A stretch of DNA of 64,000 nt from Pipra filicauda (Eukaryota; Chordata; Aves; Passeriformes; Pipridae): positions 372,001 through 436,000 of the forward strand of contig NW_024104402.1 in the NCBI RefSeq assembly GCF_003945595.2. Reading direction: 5' to 3'. Below are positions 34,201 through 48,000 of the stretch, piece after piece. The position numbers and the translations under genes were made by a program. Under the pieces are notes generated by a model, which saw nothing but the letters and a program-made list of their open reading frames with translations, searched no databases and was not told the origin of the DNA. Each line of letters opens with the position of its first letter. The first letter of the stretch is position 1.

Positions 34201-37200
34201 GTCATGGCCAGGGAACCACAATCAGCCCAGTGCTGAAGCTTGCTTTGCATGACTTGTATGAGAGTTAAGTACCAGTGGCAGAAAAAAAAAAGATTCATTA
34301 TTTCCAAAAGTTGGGAGATATGGGTTTTTTTAAAAAATTCATCTTGAAACAGCCAAGTAATAACTTGTGCCTGACTGTGTTTGCAAAGTAGAATTATAAT
34401 AATTTCCGGTTCAGGGTTCAGGGACAGAAGAAAAGATTATTTGGCAGACAAAGGCAGACAGAGCTTGCATCCCTTCAAGTGCCTCCAGTTGTTTATTCAT
34501 GCAGACTGTAAATGCCACTAAAATACATGAGAGCTCACTATGAGGACAACTGTCTGATGGGTATAAAAATAAAAAGACAACCATACTTAATTTTAGACAG
34601 AAGACATGTTACTTAAACATATAGATTTTGACACAAAATGAGAAGCTTGAAAGTGGCTGCCAAAGAAAAGGGTGGGCTGCCAGAAGGATTAGCCCCTCAG
34701 AAGTTTTGCTCACTAGGGCATGGCCAGGGTTTGCCGGATGAGACCTAGTTCACTCCTAATGTTAATATTAGGGTTAGGAGGGAGAAAAAGCCTGGAGCCC
34801 TGACATGACTCAGGCTGCAAAGGGGCTGTCAAAGGGAAGGGATGTGTTCCCAAGACAGAAATTTTTCATGGGAGCAAGGGCTGGAATTCTAGGCGAAGGC
34901 TCAGTCCACACCTGTGTAGGGAGTTGGACAGAGCCTGCAGCTGCGGCATGAGCAGGGATGCAAAGGGGCTCCCAAGGGACAGGATAATAAGCTTTGAGGG
35001 TCCTGCCCTGCTAACTTTTTCATCTGGGCCAGGGTGTTTCGTTCGCATCTCCTTTCCAGTGAGTCTTACCAGATTGCTGGGTTTTCTCTCCTCAGTCTGC
35101 CGCTGATGTATGAACTCATGGAAAAGACCCCATTCCCATTCCCTACATTATCTGAGACATCTCACTGCCTGTCTATCTTTCAATCTGAACTTTCAAACTG
35201 CACATTTTTGTCTCAATCCCTGGTCGTCACAGAGGCAAATACTGTGTGGATTTATTGCTTCTAAATACGCAGCACTTCTGGCTGGGATTTAGTCACTTCT
35301 GGCAATAGAGGGTTATATTTTCTCTCGTACTGTAAGTCTGTAACCCAGAATCTAAATGTGGAAGTTAGTTACACATCAGAGAAGTGTGGGGACATGGTGC
35401 AACATGCAAAGTGTTTTCCACTGATAAGTGGTGAGGAAACCTTCGATCTGTCAGAGCTAATGCCACTCAAGCCGTGGAAAGGACAGCAGACTGCCTTGTG
35501 TACCCCTGGCTGTGGGTACACAAGGTGGTTGGTGCCAAATGAACTACAAGAAGAACAAGTCAGCACATCCCAGCTGTGCTGTGCTCTGAGCAGTGGAGCT
35601 CTGCTATCTCCAGAATGGCACAACAGGAAGATACCTTTCCAGATCAGACCAGCTACCTCTATATGGCACTGCTGTGTGGACATCAGCAGGACTGTCTGTC
35701 TTACACTGGCAATAGAGATAACTGGTGTCTGTGACACTTGAGATACCTTCACATTTCCCTCACCATGGGGACCTTGAGTGCTGTGCCAGGGGGCCAGACA
35801 GCAGCTGTGCTGGCCAAGGGAATCCTGTGTAAATGCACAGAAATGCTTCCTGCCCGGATCTTTAACTGCACAAAGGAGGGTTGTACTGCCTCATGTTGTC
35901 TCCTAAGCAGATACTTGTACTTCTCTAAGATAACCACCCTGTGCTATGCTCAAAGTTTTCAGTACAGGGGTGGATGATCTCTTTTTCAGACATAAAAGTC
36001 TCCTGGCATGCTCATTTCATTCTTTTTGTGAGCTTTTCCTGCATGTGAAGTGTTTATTACCATGACATGAGCAAACACCAGCTCCAAACTGAGGTTCTTG
36101 CTGAAATGGAAATGTAAAGGTTTGTCTTGCACAAGCAGATTTAATGTTAGGGCACTAATAGACCTTAATGGCCCTGACCAGCCTCATCTGAGTTCTCCAC
36201 ATGCATGTCTGCCTGTGGACCCAGGAGCCCCATTTCAGCTCATCCCTGGGCTGTCAGTCTGGGCTATGCTATTGGAGTATCAGTCTCTGCCTTAGGCAGA
36301 GCTGTTCCTGTGCATGGCCATGGACCCTTGTTGATCCAGCCCCTGACCATCAGACTGACTTCCCATCTTGATTGCAGACCTGCCTTGTTACTGGGGACCT
36401 GCCCAGCAATCACTGTGTTGTACCCAGCCCTGGTTATCATCACTTGACTCTGATAACTGACTGACTTCCCAGTGAGATTTTGGAGCTGCCTTATAGACAC
36501 AGTGTTGCCTGATAAGATCTGGATTCTTGGTAGAACCTGGCTACTGTCTGCAGGTCTTCCCCACTCACCTTGCTCAGGTACTGTGGGGCTAGGCCCTGGC
36601 TGGAGGGGTCCCTGACTCTTGGGGAGCAGCTTCACGGCACCAAGGTGGGGTCAGGCTTCCTAAGGGAGCTACGGGACTTGGGCATTGCACTTGGTGCACA
36701 CTGTGCTGTGAAGGTAGCACACGATTTGTTTGTCTGCTCTGTTCAATAGGCTGGAAAATATAACAAATTCATTTAAATTGCTACTGCAAAAAAGTTATCT
36801 AAATGTCTAATTAAGACCAATTAGAAATCTAAATGGATTATGTTTTCCGTCGGGATACAAGGGACAGCCTGTTTCTGATCACAGGTGCTGGTGTGGAAGC
36901 TGTGGAGTGGCCCCCCCATATCCCTGAGGGTGTACTCAGGCACGTACAGCATTTGTGCCACTGGAGCAGCACACACTTGGAGGTCACCTCCCGCCAGCTC
37001 TGCAGCTGTGCAGGGCCAAGCTCCATGCCTGCTGTACCTCAGACCTTGTGCACTGCTCGCTGAACTGGTCCCCACGTAACAAGCAACAGTAAGGGCTTCA
37101 ACAGCCCTTAACTACAGGGCTGCCCACAGCTCTGCCATCAGCACTGCCAACTTCAGCTGTACTCTATTGACATAAAACAATCACTCCCTTTGCTGAAGAA

Positions 37201-37529
37201 AGCAAAGCACTTATGTGAATGTTCTCTGATGTGGCTTGACCCCCTACTTTGCTTTGCCCTGCCCCTCGCTTGCAAGAAATTTTGTACATGAATAACCAAA
37301 CAGGTATAACTAACTTGGGAGGTAAAGCAAGGAAGCAAGAGGAGCAAAACTGAACCTGTGCTCTCCCCCTTTACCTGTTGTACCTGTTGCATATTCATAT
37401 TTCCAGATGAGAAAAAAATTCATGGACTGATTGTATTTTTGGCATTTCTCAACTATGATCTAATGGTCAGGCTTAAGTTTTCTTAATTTTAGTACAAATA
37501 ATTGTCGTTTTGTCAATATTGGCCCACAG
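31231..37529. other. Intergenic or intronic sequence without recognised gene
   Basis: Open frames are short and without motifs. The stretch 31840-32190 is AT-rich, repeat-free and carries homeodomain-type TAAT/ATTA sites, an octamer ATTTGCAT at 32074-32081 and a TATATATAG, as developmental enhancers often do. If the exon at 37530 is real, some of this region is its upstream intron. Confidence 0.4.
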
Positions 37530-37661
37530 GTACCATGTCGGTAATCTTGACAGAGATGCTGCCATCCACGTAACCAGACCATCAGTCCTTGTCCTGCTGG
37601 ACATTGCAGCACTAATTAAAGTGGCCAAAGAGCAGGGCTGTCCCTTTAATAATGCATGGCT
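37530..37661 (+). CDS. Candidate internal coding exon of an unidentified protein
   Basis: This 132-bp segment is bounded by an acceptor (TTTTGTCAATATTGGCCCACAG) and a near-consensus donor (GGCT|GTAAGTAC). Only one of the three + strand frames is open throughout. It encodes 43 whole codons that begin YHVGNLDRDAAIHVTRPS, continue VLVLLDIAALIKVAKEQG and end CPFNNAW, with a split codon at each edge (phase 2 in, phase 2 out). Symmetric phase and length divisible by three fit an internal exon. The product looks like a folded protein: an amphipathic or hydrophobic helix-like VLVLLDIAALIKVAKE after a polar start. I do not recognise the family. It lies about 9 kb past the likely FOXN3 end on the same strand and does not match FOXN3 or TTC8 as I know them. 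It could be a lone exon of a gene extending outside the window, an alternative downstream exon, or a decayed gene relic. Confidence 0.5.
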
Positions 37662-38620
37662 GTAAGTACATCTATTTACATTTGGTCATTTTTTACAATT
37701 TTAAACTAATAGAAGATTCAGTTACTTCTTTTCCAAGCCTATAATTTTCTTGTCATTTCCCTGCTCCCTTTTTCTTTACACAGGCTATTCTGTACTGCAG
37801 CTGCAACTAATCTACTCAGGCACTCACAAGCACATGGCAATGATTTTGCCCCTCTTCCCCCATGCACGTTATCTTATTTTGCTCTGACAGAGCATCTTCT
37901 GGGTGGGTACTGCAGATCCCATTAAATATGCTTCTGTATCAACACCACTCCTAAGCAAAATATATTGATTCGTGAAGCTTTGGACCGACTTTAATCAAGT
38001 AATCTAAACAGGGCTAAGCTTCAAAAGCCTGGTGATGCTCCTAGCTTCAAAGCTTTTACTTACACTGAATTAATTTATCCTGGATGTTCTAATGCTCTCA
38101 GCGACCCCATAGATTATAATGTTAGAGGTTGCAATCATAGCTCTGATAATATTCCCTAAACTTGAACTGTATTGATCATAAGGTAAAGTCACAAGAGGGA
38201 GTGGGTAACACAAGGAGAAAACAAAAGGATTTGATTTGAAGCAGGCATGAATGTGTTCACCCCTCTAGCAGGCTGCTGGGAAGGAGTATCAGGTGTTAAC
38301 ACTTGGGGTTTTTTTTGACTGAAGATACATTCTGATATGGACTGAGTGTCAAGCCCTCATTTCCAGACTTTCTTGCATAATATTGTAGGTGCATTGTGTC
38401 ATAAATATAATTCTTTGTCAAAGGGAAGGTTGGTTTGTATTTCATATGCATAGCATGTTGAACATCAGTACAAGTTACACTATTAGTCTCCGCTGCACCA
38501 TGGGAAAAGAGAATAATATTTTTCCCAGTTCAAGCAAGAGCTAGAAACCATTGTGTATAGCTACCTGATGCTGAATTATGTGCACTAATGGCACAATGGA
38601 TGCATGCTCAAGACCTGACA
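37662..38620. other. Sequence 3' of the candidate exon
   Basis: This begins with a good donor (GTAAGT), then shows ordinary non-coding sequence. I recognise no gene or repeat before the CR1 tail at 38621. Confidence 0.5.
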
Positions 38621-38685
38621 GTGTTAGGTTAATAGTTGCCTCGATGATCTTAAAGGTCTTTTCCAATCTAAATGATCCTGTGATG
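38621..38685 (+). mobile_element. CR1 LINE 3'-tail fragment
   Basis: GATGATCTTAAAGGTCTTTT followed by CCAATCTAAATGATCCTGTG is a typical CR1 3' end in + orientation. The preceding GTGTTAGGTTAATAGTTGCC matches the usual GTTGGGTTGACGGTTGGAC region with changes. Only about 65 bp remain. Confidence 0.75.
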
Positions 38686-41419
38686 CTAAGAACCTTCTCA
38701 TCTTTATGAACCAACATGTTCATATTTGTAAGAACCAGCAGGGCTCTTCCATACATCCTAGTTGATGCACTGAACACCTGTGCAAACACAGGAAAGTGTC
38801 TAATGCAGTGTGCTGTGATCTAAAGATGCCATTAAATCAGAATTGGTTTGATTGTCATTAGTGAGAGGTGAAACGTGCTTAAACAAACATAACTGCACCT
38901 ACTCCAGCGTTGATGTAGGGTTGCTCTGAGTTGCAGGCATATAAGCCAGTGACATCCAGCAGTTTTATTGGAAACACACAGGGCTGGTGTCCTGTGTTTC
39001 TGTTCCCCTCAGCAGAGACCTGGCATGGGTAGCTCCATTCTGGCTCCTGGTGAAGTCTGCAGAGAGGTTTAAAGCAATGGTAACTTTTACATTTTTATTA
39101 GGTAGTCAGGTAAAGGCTCATACTATTTTGAATACAGACTATCTGTATCATGTTTCATGAAACTCAAAGACTATGAAGCGATTTCACACAGAGAGCTCTG
39201 ATTACTACAGCAATAATTTCTTTCTACCATCCTTTCAAACATTTATTAATAGAAAAAAATCAGTTCAAACTGTCTTCCCATCACACAGAAGATGTAAGTG
39301 TTCACAGTATGAACTTTAAAATCACATCTGATTAGTTAATGTCAACAATTATTACTGTACTGTCAATTGAGATTTCTATTGTCCTCCACTGATCTCAGTC
39401 TCCATATACTGTGCAGTGCACATCACTTAAAAGATAACTTTCCTATGCCGACTGGCTAGGGATGACTTTCTGTACTGATGTCAACTGGCAGTAAGTAAAA
39501 CAGGAAAATTTGGCACATTTTCCTGTGCATATTTCCCCGTGACAGGCTCCTGCCTTGCTGCTCAGCACCAGTGGGACAGCATCTTTAAGGATATAAAAAG
39601 TCATTCAAGGAGGCAGCAGGGAAGTTATAGCAAGAGATCCACTTGGTTTAGTTTCTTATTCTCTCATTTCATAAACCTTTTGGCACATGCAGATGGCATT
39701 TTTATATTTTCATCCTGACAGAAATAACTGGTACCTCCCATGAGAAAAGACACAAAAAGAAGGAGCTAAAAGGTCAATTGTAGCCTAGGTAAGATATTGA
39801 TAGTGCTGCACCTGGTGTTTGGAAGGCATCAGGGCTTCTAAACTAGTTCTTCTAGTCTGCTAGTGTCAGGAATCATATTACTCCAAGAGGAAAGGTAAGG
39901 CAGCCTCTGGCATTTTGGCATTCCTTCTCTCAGTCCTAATTAAACCTGAATACTATTTACAATACTATTTAAATTCTGATTGACTGTATTGTGGCCAATC
40001 TAACCTGGCCCGTATTGCACCTAGATTTCAGAATGGGTTGAATTACTTTACACTATTTATTTCTGAAGAGGGGTTAATATGAACTGTAGCTGCCAGAGCT
40101 GTGAATGGGATGATCACATCAGTCCCCACTTCTCTTACAGTTCTTCCACCCTGTACTCTGAGATCTCTTAAGGGGGACCAAGACATTTAGACACCTGCAT
40201 CCCAGTGAAAGGGAGGGACTGACTTTTAGCTCTGCAAAATCCACCTCTCAGGTTCACAGGTGCTGAAGAAGACTGAGGAGACTCAGTCCAGCTATTCATT
40301 TTGCTTAAGGTCATATAACACAACCTCAGTCTTGAGTAAATGTGGACTCCTTGCACTTATGTCTTTTGTGGTACAGTATGGTTTATTTCTATTTTATTTC
40401 CCAGATCCTTGGAAGCTCTATATACAGAGTAGACATCTGGACTCCTACTTTCTCTCTCCCTGTTCCTGCCTCCCTTCCCCCGTAGCAGTAATCCCTTTCT
40501 GTGCTGCACGCAGGAGAAAATGAGTCTGTCTGTACCTCCTGTGCACTGCTGCCAGGCCATTTTATGTAAGCATCCTTTTCTACTCTCCACTGCAGGACAG
40601 CACGTCCTGTTGGAGGCAGTCGTTGTCTTTAATCTGCGAATGTAAACATACAAATTACATTCTATTCTGTCACCAGTGTGCCCTGGATTACAGGCATGCT
40701 GTCATATCTGTGCTGCTTTCCCTGGGCTGTGCTGATCACTCTCCTACTGAGCATGTGGCATCAGATCACTTGTCATCAATGATGTATTGGCTGGGATAAG
40801 TTCCTTCCCCTCTCTTTCCAATGCTTTGATACATCAAGCTGCTCCTTTCAACCTTCTGTGGGAAGCTTTAGCATCATCCTTCTACTCTTTCAGGGACATA
40901 AGGAGTTCTCAATGGGCAGGCTGGACTCTCTGTGGTTGTGATCATATTTGGGAGTCTCTCCTCTGCCCTTAGAATTTTCCAGTGTTTTACTTTCATGGCA
41001 GCTCCCCAGAGTTGCCAAAGAGTGGAGAGAAGGTTTGAAATTAAATGCAGCTGTCACTAAACTACTGTCTGGCCTGACTGCTCCAAACAGCTTAATGACA
41101 ATGAGACCAAAGTAACAGAAATGTCTATCTGGGGCAATTCCTCACCTCACCCTTTTCTTCTTCCACAGGTAGAGCTGCTTTTAGGACAGGAAGTGGAATT
41201 ATGTATCTTGAGATTAGCCAACAGCTGGACTCTTATGCAATGTCTTCACTGCTAGGGGTAGGTGTGGGAGCAGTAGGTGTGTATCCACACAGATATAGGT
41301 GGGGGAATACAAGCTGCAACCTGCTATGTTGCTGACTGTTCCACTTGCCTGTATCTATCGTGTTGTGGCTGCAAACTCAGAAAGATGAGGTTACAGGCAA
41401 GATCTCAATATGGGGTAAG
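38686..41419. other. Intergenic sequence
   Basis: No named gene is present. A strong polypyrimidine tract and acceptor end at 41168 (CCCTTTTCTTCTTCCACAG). The two-base-offset frame after it stays open for about 50 codons and includes MYLEISQQLDSYAMSSLLG. This is treated only as a weak exon candidate because no convincing donor or known family was seen. Confidence 0.35.
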
Positions 41420-42005
41420 TGACAGAATTACAGAATATGCTGAGTTGGAAGGGACCCACAAGGACCATCGAGTCCAACTCTTAACCCTGCACAAGACCAT
41501 CCCCAAGAGTCACACCATGTGCTTGAGAGTATCATCCAGATGCTTCTTGAACTCCATCAGGCTTGGTGCTGTGACCACTTCCCTGGGGAGCCTGTTCCAG
41601 TGACAAACACCCTCTGGGTGAAGAACTTTCTAATATCCAACCTAAACCACCCCTGACACAACTTCAGGTCATTCCCTCAGGTCCTGGTCACCACAGAGAA
41701 GAGATCAGTGCCTGCCCCTCCTCTTCTCCTCACAAGGAAGTTGTAACTGCAATGAGGTCTCACCTCAGTATCCTCTTCTCCAGGCTGAACAGACCAAGTG
41801 CCCTCAGCTGCTCCTCATACAGCTTCGCCTCAAGGCCCATCACCATCTCCATTGCCCTCCTCTGGACACTCTGTAACAGCTTAATATCTTTCTTATATTG
41901 TTGTGCCCAAAACTGCACACAATATTCAAGGTGAGGTCACACCAGTGCAGAGCAGAGCTGGACAATCCCCTCCCCCAGCTGACTGGTGATGCTTTGTCTG
42001 ATAGG
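41420..42005 (-). mobile_element. CR1 LINE 3'-end fragment
   Basis: About 585 bp is the reverse complement of an avian CR1 3' region: GAATATGCTGAGTTGGAAGG at the left (3' end), then TGCTTCTTGAACTCCATCAG, then GGGGAGCCTGTTCCAGTGAC, and finally GAGCTGGACAATCCCCTCCC at the right. This is the longest and best-preserved CR1 copy in the window. The usual 5' truncation leaves only the last part of the reverse-transcriptase region and the 3' UTR. Short + strand frames here are products of the repeat. Confidence 0.93.
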
Positions 42006-45000
42006 AGTGTGCTAACAGCAGAGGGGAAGGATCCTCATGGTGATCATATCAGAGCTGTATGTGACTCCTCTCTGATGGAGAGCTGCAGGCAACATGATTT
42101 TTTTAAGTGCAGATTGCTCCTTTCCACCCAGTGCCTGAGGTTTCCAACTCTCACTATGTTTGGCTGCACCATGGCTGAGAAAGGCTCATGCTTTGCACGG
42201 CCATTGAAATCCTTGCTGCAGGCTTCTGGACTGGGGGATTAGCAGCTGCCTACACAGGGTGTCAGAACCCACTTTACCTCATGTTCAGGTCATGCAGCAT
42301 GGGCTTGAGAGCAGTACCAGAGAAGATCAAGCATCCTAACATTGAGGAGGGAAGGGAATTTACTGGGAGGTTGCAGTTTTCCAAGTGAGATCACTCATTT
42401 TGTATTCATGTGCCAGTTGCAAGTAGAGGGTGGCAAGAGAAGGGAGAAACACGATGGTTCATTCAGTCTTTAAATTAATAAATATAGGCAAATGGTACGC
42501 AAAATGTTTCATCATTTGACCTTTATCTATGCCAGGAGAAAAAGAATGGCAATACTGTACTTCAGCTGTGCTACCTACTCTGAACCAACTGAATTTAGGG
42601 GGCCCAAACTTGAGAATCTGGGCATCTTCTCAACCTCAAGGTGTGGCATGGGCAACCAAAATGGTGCTGCAATGAACAAGCCCACAAGTGGGACTGATGC
42701 CCAACTCTCCCTCACATCAGCATTGCACAAGCCTGGAAAATTTCCGCATGATGGGATCCAACAGTCTGCTTTACCTAATGCCAAAACAAATCTCTAAACA
42801 CATATTTATTTGCACTACTTTGAACACACCAAAGTTGAGGAGGTTTGAAGTAAAGGATGGCTTACAACCAGTTAGCTGCATTTATTGTACACGATCTCTT
42901 CTACTGGATCACTAATTTCTGTTGGTCGCACCAGATAAAATTTCCTAATATAACCAAAGCCCAAACAACAGAGCAGGCTGCATCCCAGGCTGTGTACTAA
43001 ACTGCTCTTCACTTTCTTTCCAAGTCCTTGTCTTTCTCTCATTTTTTCTCTCTCTCATTTCTTTTTTCCTTTCTTTGTGCAGGGAAGAGAAATGATTGCT
43101 AATGAATTGCAAGCATGGGGTATGGAAAGATCAGTTAATATGGCCCAAGTATTCAGTAAAACAAATACATTAAAGTGATCAAGCAATAAATGAAAATAGA
43201 CCCAAAGAGCAGGTTCCACTGAGAAAACATGTGAGAATGTAAATTAATGTGACTTGATGAAACTTGAAATGTCATAACACAGCAGGGCATACAACACATC
43301 AGAGGAAATGTGAAAATTATACTTTTTTCCTGAAATCATAGTTTTCAAAAATAAGTGGCTTTTAAATTCTTCTAAAAATATAATAACAGAATTAGTGTCA
43401 AGAAAAAGGTTATTGTTGTTTATCAGACTGCAGGCTCAGTCCTTGGTGGCTTTTCACAAATATCCTCTTTTATTTCTCTGACTATACAATGGGAGCAGAA
43501 AAATCCGGAATTCTTTCTACTTGTCTGGTTCCTCCTTCTTCTTAACTTTGCACAAGGGAATTTTTTTAAGTTGTTTGGAGGGTAAATGGCATGACTAGCC
43601 CATGTGTTGGGAAAGTCTTTCCTCTCTATCCATCATGAGAGATGTCAGATTTTTCTGCTGGCTTCGAGGCTGGAATATGGTCCTCACTGAGGTCTGAGAC
43701 ATGATTAGAAAGGAAAGGATTCCTCCCTATACCACACCACAAAGCCAGCAGGTAGTATAAGAACATGTCCCTTTCCATTTGGTGAAGAGACAATTTCTGT
43801 AGGAAGAACACTGTGAGTGCAGGTCTGCAAAGCAAAAGAAGAAGTTGCCATACAGCACAGGATTGTTAATTTGCTTCTCTGACTGCAGTGACTGCATATG
43901 GAAAAGGCAGCCTCAGCCTCTTCCTCTAGCACTGGGTGCTCCATGGGAAGACCGTGCACTTGATTCCAGCTGGAGATGAGTATCCTTTATGGAGTGTGTT
44001 TTAAATGTCCCTCCCTGTGCCAATGACTGCCTCTCTGCACTGCTCCAGCTCAGATGCTTTCCTCAGTTTATTTGTTGATTTTTTTAATTCCCCGGTTTCC
44101 CTAATCCTCTTGAAATAACCCTTAACACAATGACTTTTATTCCATAGAAGGGAGTGACTATAAGCAGGACAGTCTGGATTACTAGGGGTTACCTGAGCAC
44201 AAGGTATTCTTGATGCAATCCAACCCCATCTCTTTTCATGTAGAACTGCATGAATGTGGGATGATACTGTCCAAAGAGAAAGCTGGCAGACTCCTGTGTA
44301 ACAAAGCCTATTCATAGCAAGTAAATGTGGGGTTGTCTTGTCTCTGGGCATACAGAAACTTCAGTTGGGAAGAAAGGGAAACTCTTCCAAAAGAGATGTC
44401 CTTTGAAAAAGTTTTCTCATTCCATAAGAATTGGTAGCAGAATATGAAGCAAAGCCATAGAAGTAGAGCCCCATCCACTTGCTTGGCAGAGTTAAGCTAA
44501 AGAAACCAGTTTGCTTTTGCAGTTCTCAGCATGTGTGATGTCTCCAAGATCCCTTTTATTTACTTATTTCTGTATATCATTGCTGAGGAAGATTATTAAA
44601 CTTTCCTGTTATGACCCACCTTTGACTCAATATATTATGGTATTACTTTCTACACCCTTCACTCTATGTGCTTAGACAGGACTTCTGAAATATTTTGCCC
44701 GTGTTTCCTGAAAGAGGAGTTCGTGGCCTGCGAAAAACCCCTTCTGTCTCAGGAAGCCAGGGGAATGCACAGTGTTTACTCTTGCCTTGTTCTAATCAAA
44801 CCTAACAAATGACCTTTCCCTGTTGGTAGACTTTTGGAAGTTCTTTCTAAAACAGTTTTATGTCTTGTCAGTTTGTCTGCATTACAGACAAACAGATTAT
44901 CTGTCTGCTTGCATTTGAGCCCTAAGAGTGCTTTGCTGCCCATCTTAGTTTTTTTCTGGTGGGAGTGGAGAGTAACTGTTATTAGGACATTTCCAGAAAG

Positions 45001-48000
45001 ATTTATTCTGGCTAATTTCTAATAGCTGCTCCCCTTTCCCTTTCCTGCTACTTTTACTCTTGTTTTGGGTAACAGCCTTTGCTTCTTCTTATTGCTTAGA
45101 ACCAGCAACAGCAGAAGAAGAGACATTAACATCCTGCAGTGCAAGACATTTTTTAAGAAATGAACTTCATTACAAGCAACTAAGAATGACAAGTGGGAAC
45201 GGAGCATCCAGGTGAACTACACCTCAGAATAACTTCAAAGGATGATCCATGGGGAAAAATCTGTACTACAAATCCTATCCTGTATCATCTCAGAGGGTAG
45301 AGCATCAACAGTGATGCCCATACTACTGGGATCACTGGTAGAGACCAGCTCTTTGGAAGCGTCTCACCAGGTTAAAAAGATTCAGTCACAGCAATTAACT
45401 GTGCATTGTTAAAGTCCTGGGATTGGTTTCAAATAAGTTTTGGAAAACAAACAACTTGCAAAACAAACAAACAAAAACCAGAAAGGGGGTGCAATATTTT
45501 GCAATTGCTTAATAGAAAATGTGATATTATAACAGCTTTTCTGCTGCAAAACAATTGTATGTGTCCTTTGGAACACTTACTCTTGGCATACTCTATTAAT
45601 ATAAAGAAATACTTTTTGCCAAGAGACCAGTGCAGTTGCAGGATTTATGCAATCATATTAAAAATTATTCATCCAGATGATACAAAACTTAGAGAGTGAA
45701 GAGCTGACCCCTTAATTCCCTGAGAATATTGGTTGCACTAGGATCAGGATTTCACTCGCATTTTATCTCTGACATACTCTGGTAAAATTGTTAATTATCA
45801 CCCTGATCAGACTGACTTAAAATTCCTAGCTCATAGACAGCTGTCACAGCAGTACAAAGGATTCACTAATTTTAAGAAAAACAAAGTAAAAAAATTTTTA
45901 AGACATTTTGGATATTGCAGTAGCTTTTTATCATCTTAGTGATGATACAGTTGGAATTAAGGTACAAGTCTCAGGTAATATTTTGTGAAGCTTTATGCTT
46001 GCTGTCATTAGCACATTTTTTTGTCCTTCCTTCTCTGTGCATCTTTAAGCCATCTGTACAAATCACTGAGGTCTTGTAGTATGGTATTGGAGCATCTCTG
46101 TCTAAATCAATATGTAAGTCCCAATCCTTAAAACCAACAAAATTAAAGAGATCTCAGTTTAAAAGCTATTTTTAAAAGTGTCAGCCGCCTTCATTTTGCC
46201 ATGACCTGCCTGGAAAGTGATGAAAAGAATGGATACAAATGAATAGGAACCGTAGGAACAGGGGGGGAAGGGCAGCCTGAGTTTTTTTCCTCAGGAACAT
46301 GGGCTGGTGTCCATCAGGCCAGATTGTTGAGTACTGGTTCCTAACAACAGAAAACACCATGCTCCCACCGCAATCTGTACAAAATGGGATGGACTTAAAC
46401 CTCTTATTTTTCATTCTCCAGCCATATCTCATTCCCTGCTGCTGCTTCATTTCCTTGTACTGTGCCCCTTACCACACTTGATTTGCTAGCCCCTGCTATC
46501 AGCAGCAACAACAGCAGCTCCCTGCCCATGCCAGGCTGTGTTCCTCTCTGGAGCAGATTCCGTAGTGGTAATATTACACATACCACAAAAGGAACATCTG
46601 CCTCATGCCATTCCTTCCTCCTCCAAACCACCTCTCCTATTTCCTCCTACTCCCAATCTCAATTTTTTCAACTTCAATATTCCCTTATATGTACTTTCCA
46701 CCACTCATGTTTGCATGCGTTTTCTGAGCTGCTGCTTCTGAACTCTCAGGAACATTTTCCTTTCTTCTGCATGAGAGGTCAGCAGTGGGGCTTGGGTTCC
46801 CAGTAGCATCTGTTGAGTGCTGTTGTAGTTAGATGGGCTAAGAGGTATCACCAGTCCTCTCTTTGCAACGTTTCCAAAAGGAGGTAGATCATCTGAATCA
46901 TACTGATCATTATCTTGTGAAATCCTAAAGGATTTTAAAGTGGCACCAGACATGTTTAAACACCTAAATGGTTCCCCAGTCGTGGTCAGCCAACTTCTTT
47001 CTCCAAAATTACACATTATCATTTGTTATTAGATCTCATAACTTGGCCATACCCAGCACTGTTCAGAAACATTAGTGGTAGAAATTCTCACTGCTCACAT
47101 GAACTTGGAAGCTTCATGGAAGCTGCCAAAGCCAAAGGAACTATACCCTTTATTATTCTGGCTCATGACATGACCTGCTGTTGTAATCTGTGCATCTTCT
47201 TATGCCTTCAGATTTCTTGTGCATGTCTTAAGAGCAAAAACCTTGGAATAAGGATGGTTTTCTCAGCACAGAGTTATACTTCAAGGTGTAAGTAACAGAA
47301 TATCTCAAGTATAACCCCCAAAGGACTGTCTAGTTACACTACTCAATTTTCAACTCACCTACTTGTCTCTGTCACTTACTTAACCATTCTGTAACATTCT
47401 GTTTGTAGGTTGTATTACCCATTTTTGACAGAATGACAGTGTTCACATTGCTGTGAAAGGAAGGTGGACTGGATTTCAACTGGATATATAAATTAAACGA
47501 AACAAGAACGATTATGATGTACCTTGTGAGGAGGAAATACCAAATTGCATCTGATTTGACCGGCCTTTCCAAATAAAGTGTTGAAGTTGAGTTTAGGTAT
47601 GTTTATGTTAACTGATGTTATGCATATATATTTTTTCATAATTGTTGCATAAATTATCGTATCCTAATAACTATTTATTTTAAAAGATTGAGTTGTATTC
47701 AAACACCTGCTCAAATGTTGTGTATTCAATCCTATACACATATCATGTATTTACTAGCAGGAACTTGGGAATTAAACTATTGATAAAGTGGTAAAGACAG
47801 GCAAGAGGCAAATAAGGTATCCTAAATGAAGGCCAGTAAAGCCATACTGCTGTGTTACAGAAGTCTGTACTCCATTCCCTGTACCATAGGAAAACTGCTT
47901 TTGGATATTTCCAGATTCTTCCAGTGGTCTCCACTGCATCCTTTCTGTGTCTCATGAAGGCAGACTTCTTTATTCACCCTCTACTTATGGCATGGCCAAA

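Noticed and set aside
35358..35752. 127-codon frames on both strands over the same bases
   Set aside because: Both strands being open over nearly the same interval, with no motif in either, points to composition rather than a gene.
41748..42388. Overlapping + strand frames around the 41.4 kb repeat
   Set aside because: Most of this is the antisense reading of the CR1 copy, and the rest has no motif.
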